DNA of 5,849 nt from the NCBI GenBank assembly GCA_021324715.1, contig JAJPIN010000113.1, forward strand, positions 1-5,849. The letters are read 5' to 3'. Of the stretch, positions 5,343 through 5,849 are shown one piece after another (position 1 is the first letter of the stretch; each line of letters begins with the position of its first letter). A program made the translations under genes and the position numbers. The stretch comes from Nitrososphaeria archaeon (lineage in GTDB: Archaea > Thermoproteota > Nitrososphaeria > Nitrososphaerales > Nitrososphaeraceae). The notes beneath the pieces were generated by a model. It did not search any database. It had not been told where the DNA came from and saw nothing but the letters and a program-made list of their open reading frames with translations.

Positions 5343-5758
5343 TTAATTCGAAGAACCGTCTTTTCTGTTAATAAATTTGGATCTACTAAAATAAAAGATA
5401 CAAAAGATATGACACAAGTTAGAAAATGCTTCAGGTTAAAAAATCAATGTAGTGTGGCATTAATGGTATCTAGAAATTCTGATATGAAGTAACTAAATCA
5501 AACAGTGACTATTGTGTATGCGATACTGTAGAACGAATAAGCATCTGTGGATATCCCGTCCATCAAAATCTATTGTCGACATCAATGGCATTCATCATTT
5601 ATATTAATTACTCAAAATATCTGAATTTAAACCTGCACATTGCTAATTTTTCTAATGTCCAATAATGATATTACTCAGATCATCTGTATCAACTGATAGA
5701 AGAAGCTAAATATTTCTTGTATTAACCTTATTATAATGTTCAAGCGATCTATTAAACC
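5343..5758. other. 416-nt gene-poor stretch after the kinase
   Basis: No gene can be supported here. The longest plus-strand frame noticed with an ATG is 27 codons (5409-5492) and has no recognisable motif. Short palindromes (GGATATCC near 5549 and TGTCGACA near 5574) are isolated octamers of the kind expected by chance. The right end holds the promoter of the next gene. No clear kinase terminator was found; only a weak T-rich tract (TCTTTTCTGTT, around 5359-5369) follows the stop. Confidence 0.5.
5728..5737 (+). promoter_or_regulatory. TATA-like box of the right-edge gene
   Basis: TTATTATAAT is centred near 5733, and 26 nt downstream is the ATG at 5759. The spacing predicts a leaderless transcript and is the main support for calling the truncated frame at the edge a gene. 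Confidence 0.4.
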
Positions 5759-5849
5759 ATGCAAATAAAGCTTTATACCCAATCCGATCTTCCTAAATCA
5801 CTCATGCCTTTGATATCTGAATTGGAATCACTGGGTATAAGATCAAAAA
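5759..5849 (+). CDS. Unidentified protein, N-terminal fragment
   Basis: An ATG at 5759 opens a frame that stays open for 30 codons to the window edge, starting MQIKLYTQSDLPKSLMPLI and continuing with SELESLGIRSK. The opening looks like a short beta strand (IKLYT) followed by an amphipathic helix (LPKSLMPLISELESLGI), a common start for a small alpha/beta enzyme. I do not recognise the family. There is no signal peptide. A TATA-like box at the leaderless distance supports the start. Thirty open codons alone would be weak evidence in DNA this AT-rich. Confidence 0.5.
   Translation, partial: MQIKLYTQSDLPKSLMPLISELESLGIRSK

Noticed and set aside
5409..5492. 27-codon plus-strand frame after the kinase
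   Set aside because: It is too short, has no motif and no convincing ribosome-binding or promoter signal; chance is the simplest explanation.
5773..5840. Nine-base inverted pair TTATACCCA / TGGGTATAA
   Set aside because: The arms are about 50 nt apart inside the right-edge reading frame; a single 9-bp match is not surprising in this window.

Overview
This AT-rich window reads as archaeal. Its genes are short-leadered, with TATA-like boxes about 26 nt before, or just short of, the start codon. A response regulator carries its winged helix at the N-terminus, and a CACHE histidine kinase lies close by. An F420-dependent-type NADP-binding protein begins at the left edge. Together with the low G+C, this best fits an ammonia-oxidising archaeon of the Nitrososphaeria, perhaps a Nitrosocosmicus-like lineage. 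The lineage is inferred from gene style, because no rRNA or marker gene is present.

Layout, left to right. (1) The first 27 codons of a minus-strand Rossmann-fold gene, resembling F420-dependent NADP oxidoreductases, run off the left edge. (2) A tiny plus-strand gene (340-477) encodes a cysteine-rich zinc-finger peptide. (3) A convergent junction (478-600) holds a long imperfect inverted repeat. (4) A minus-strand gene (601-1941) encodes a secreted sugar-type ABC substrate-binding protein. No permease or ATPase lies beside it, and a perfect palindrome overlaps its likely promoter. (5) A 529-nt divergent intergenic region holds that palindrome, a second hairpin and a possible decayed minus-strand reading frame. 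(6) Two plus-strand genes follow: a wHTH-receiver response regulator (2471-3193) and a dCACHE membrane histidine kinase (3525-5342). They are 331 nt apart and each has its own candidate promoter. (7) A gene-poor stretch (5343-5758) precedes a plus-strand reading frame that starts at 5759 and runs off the right edge.

Working model (inference): the kinase senses an extracellular signal through its CACHE domain and phosphorylates Asp172 of the neighbouring regulator, whose winged helix acts on a promoter. The solute-binding protein, transcribed divergently from the regulator, is a plausible target or a co-receptor supplying ligand. Nothing in the sequence proves either link. The individual families are known; the least explained material is the non-coding DNA around the solute-binding protein and the two-component genes.
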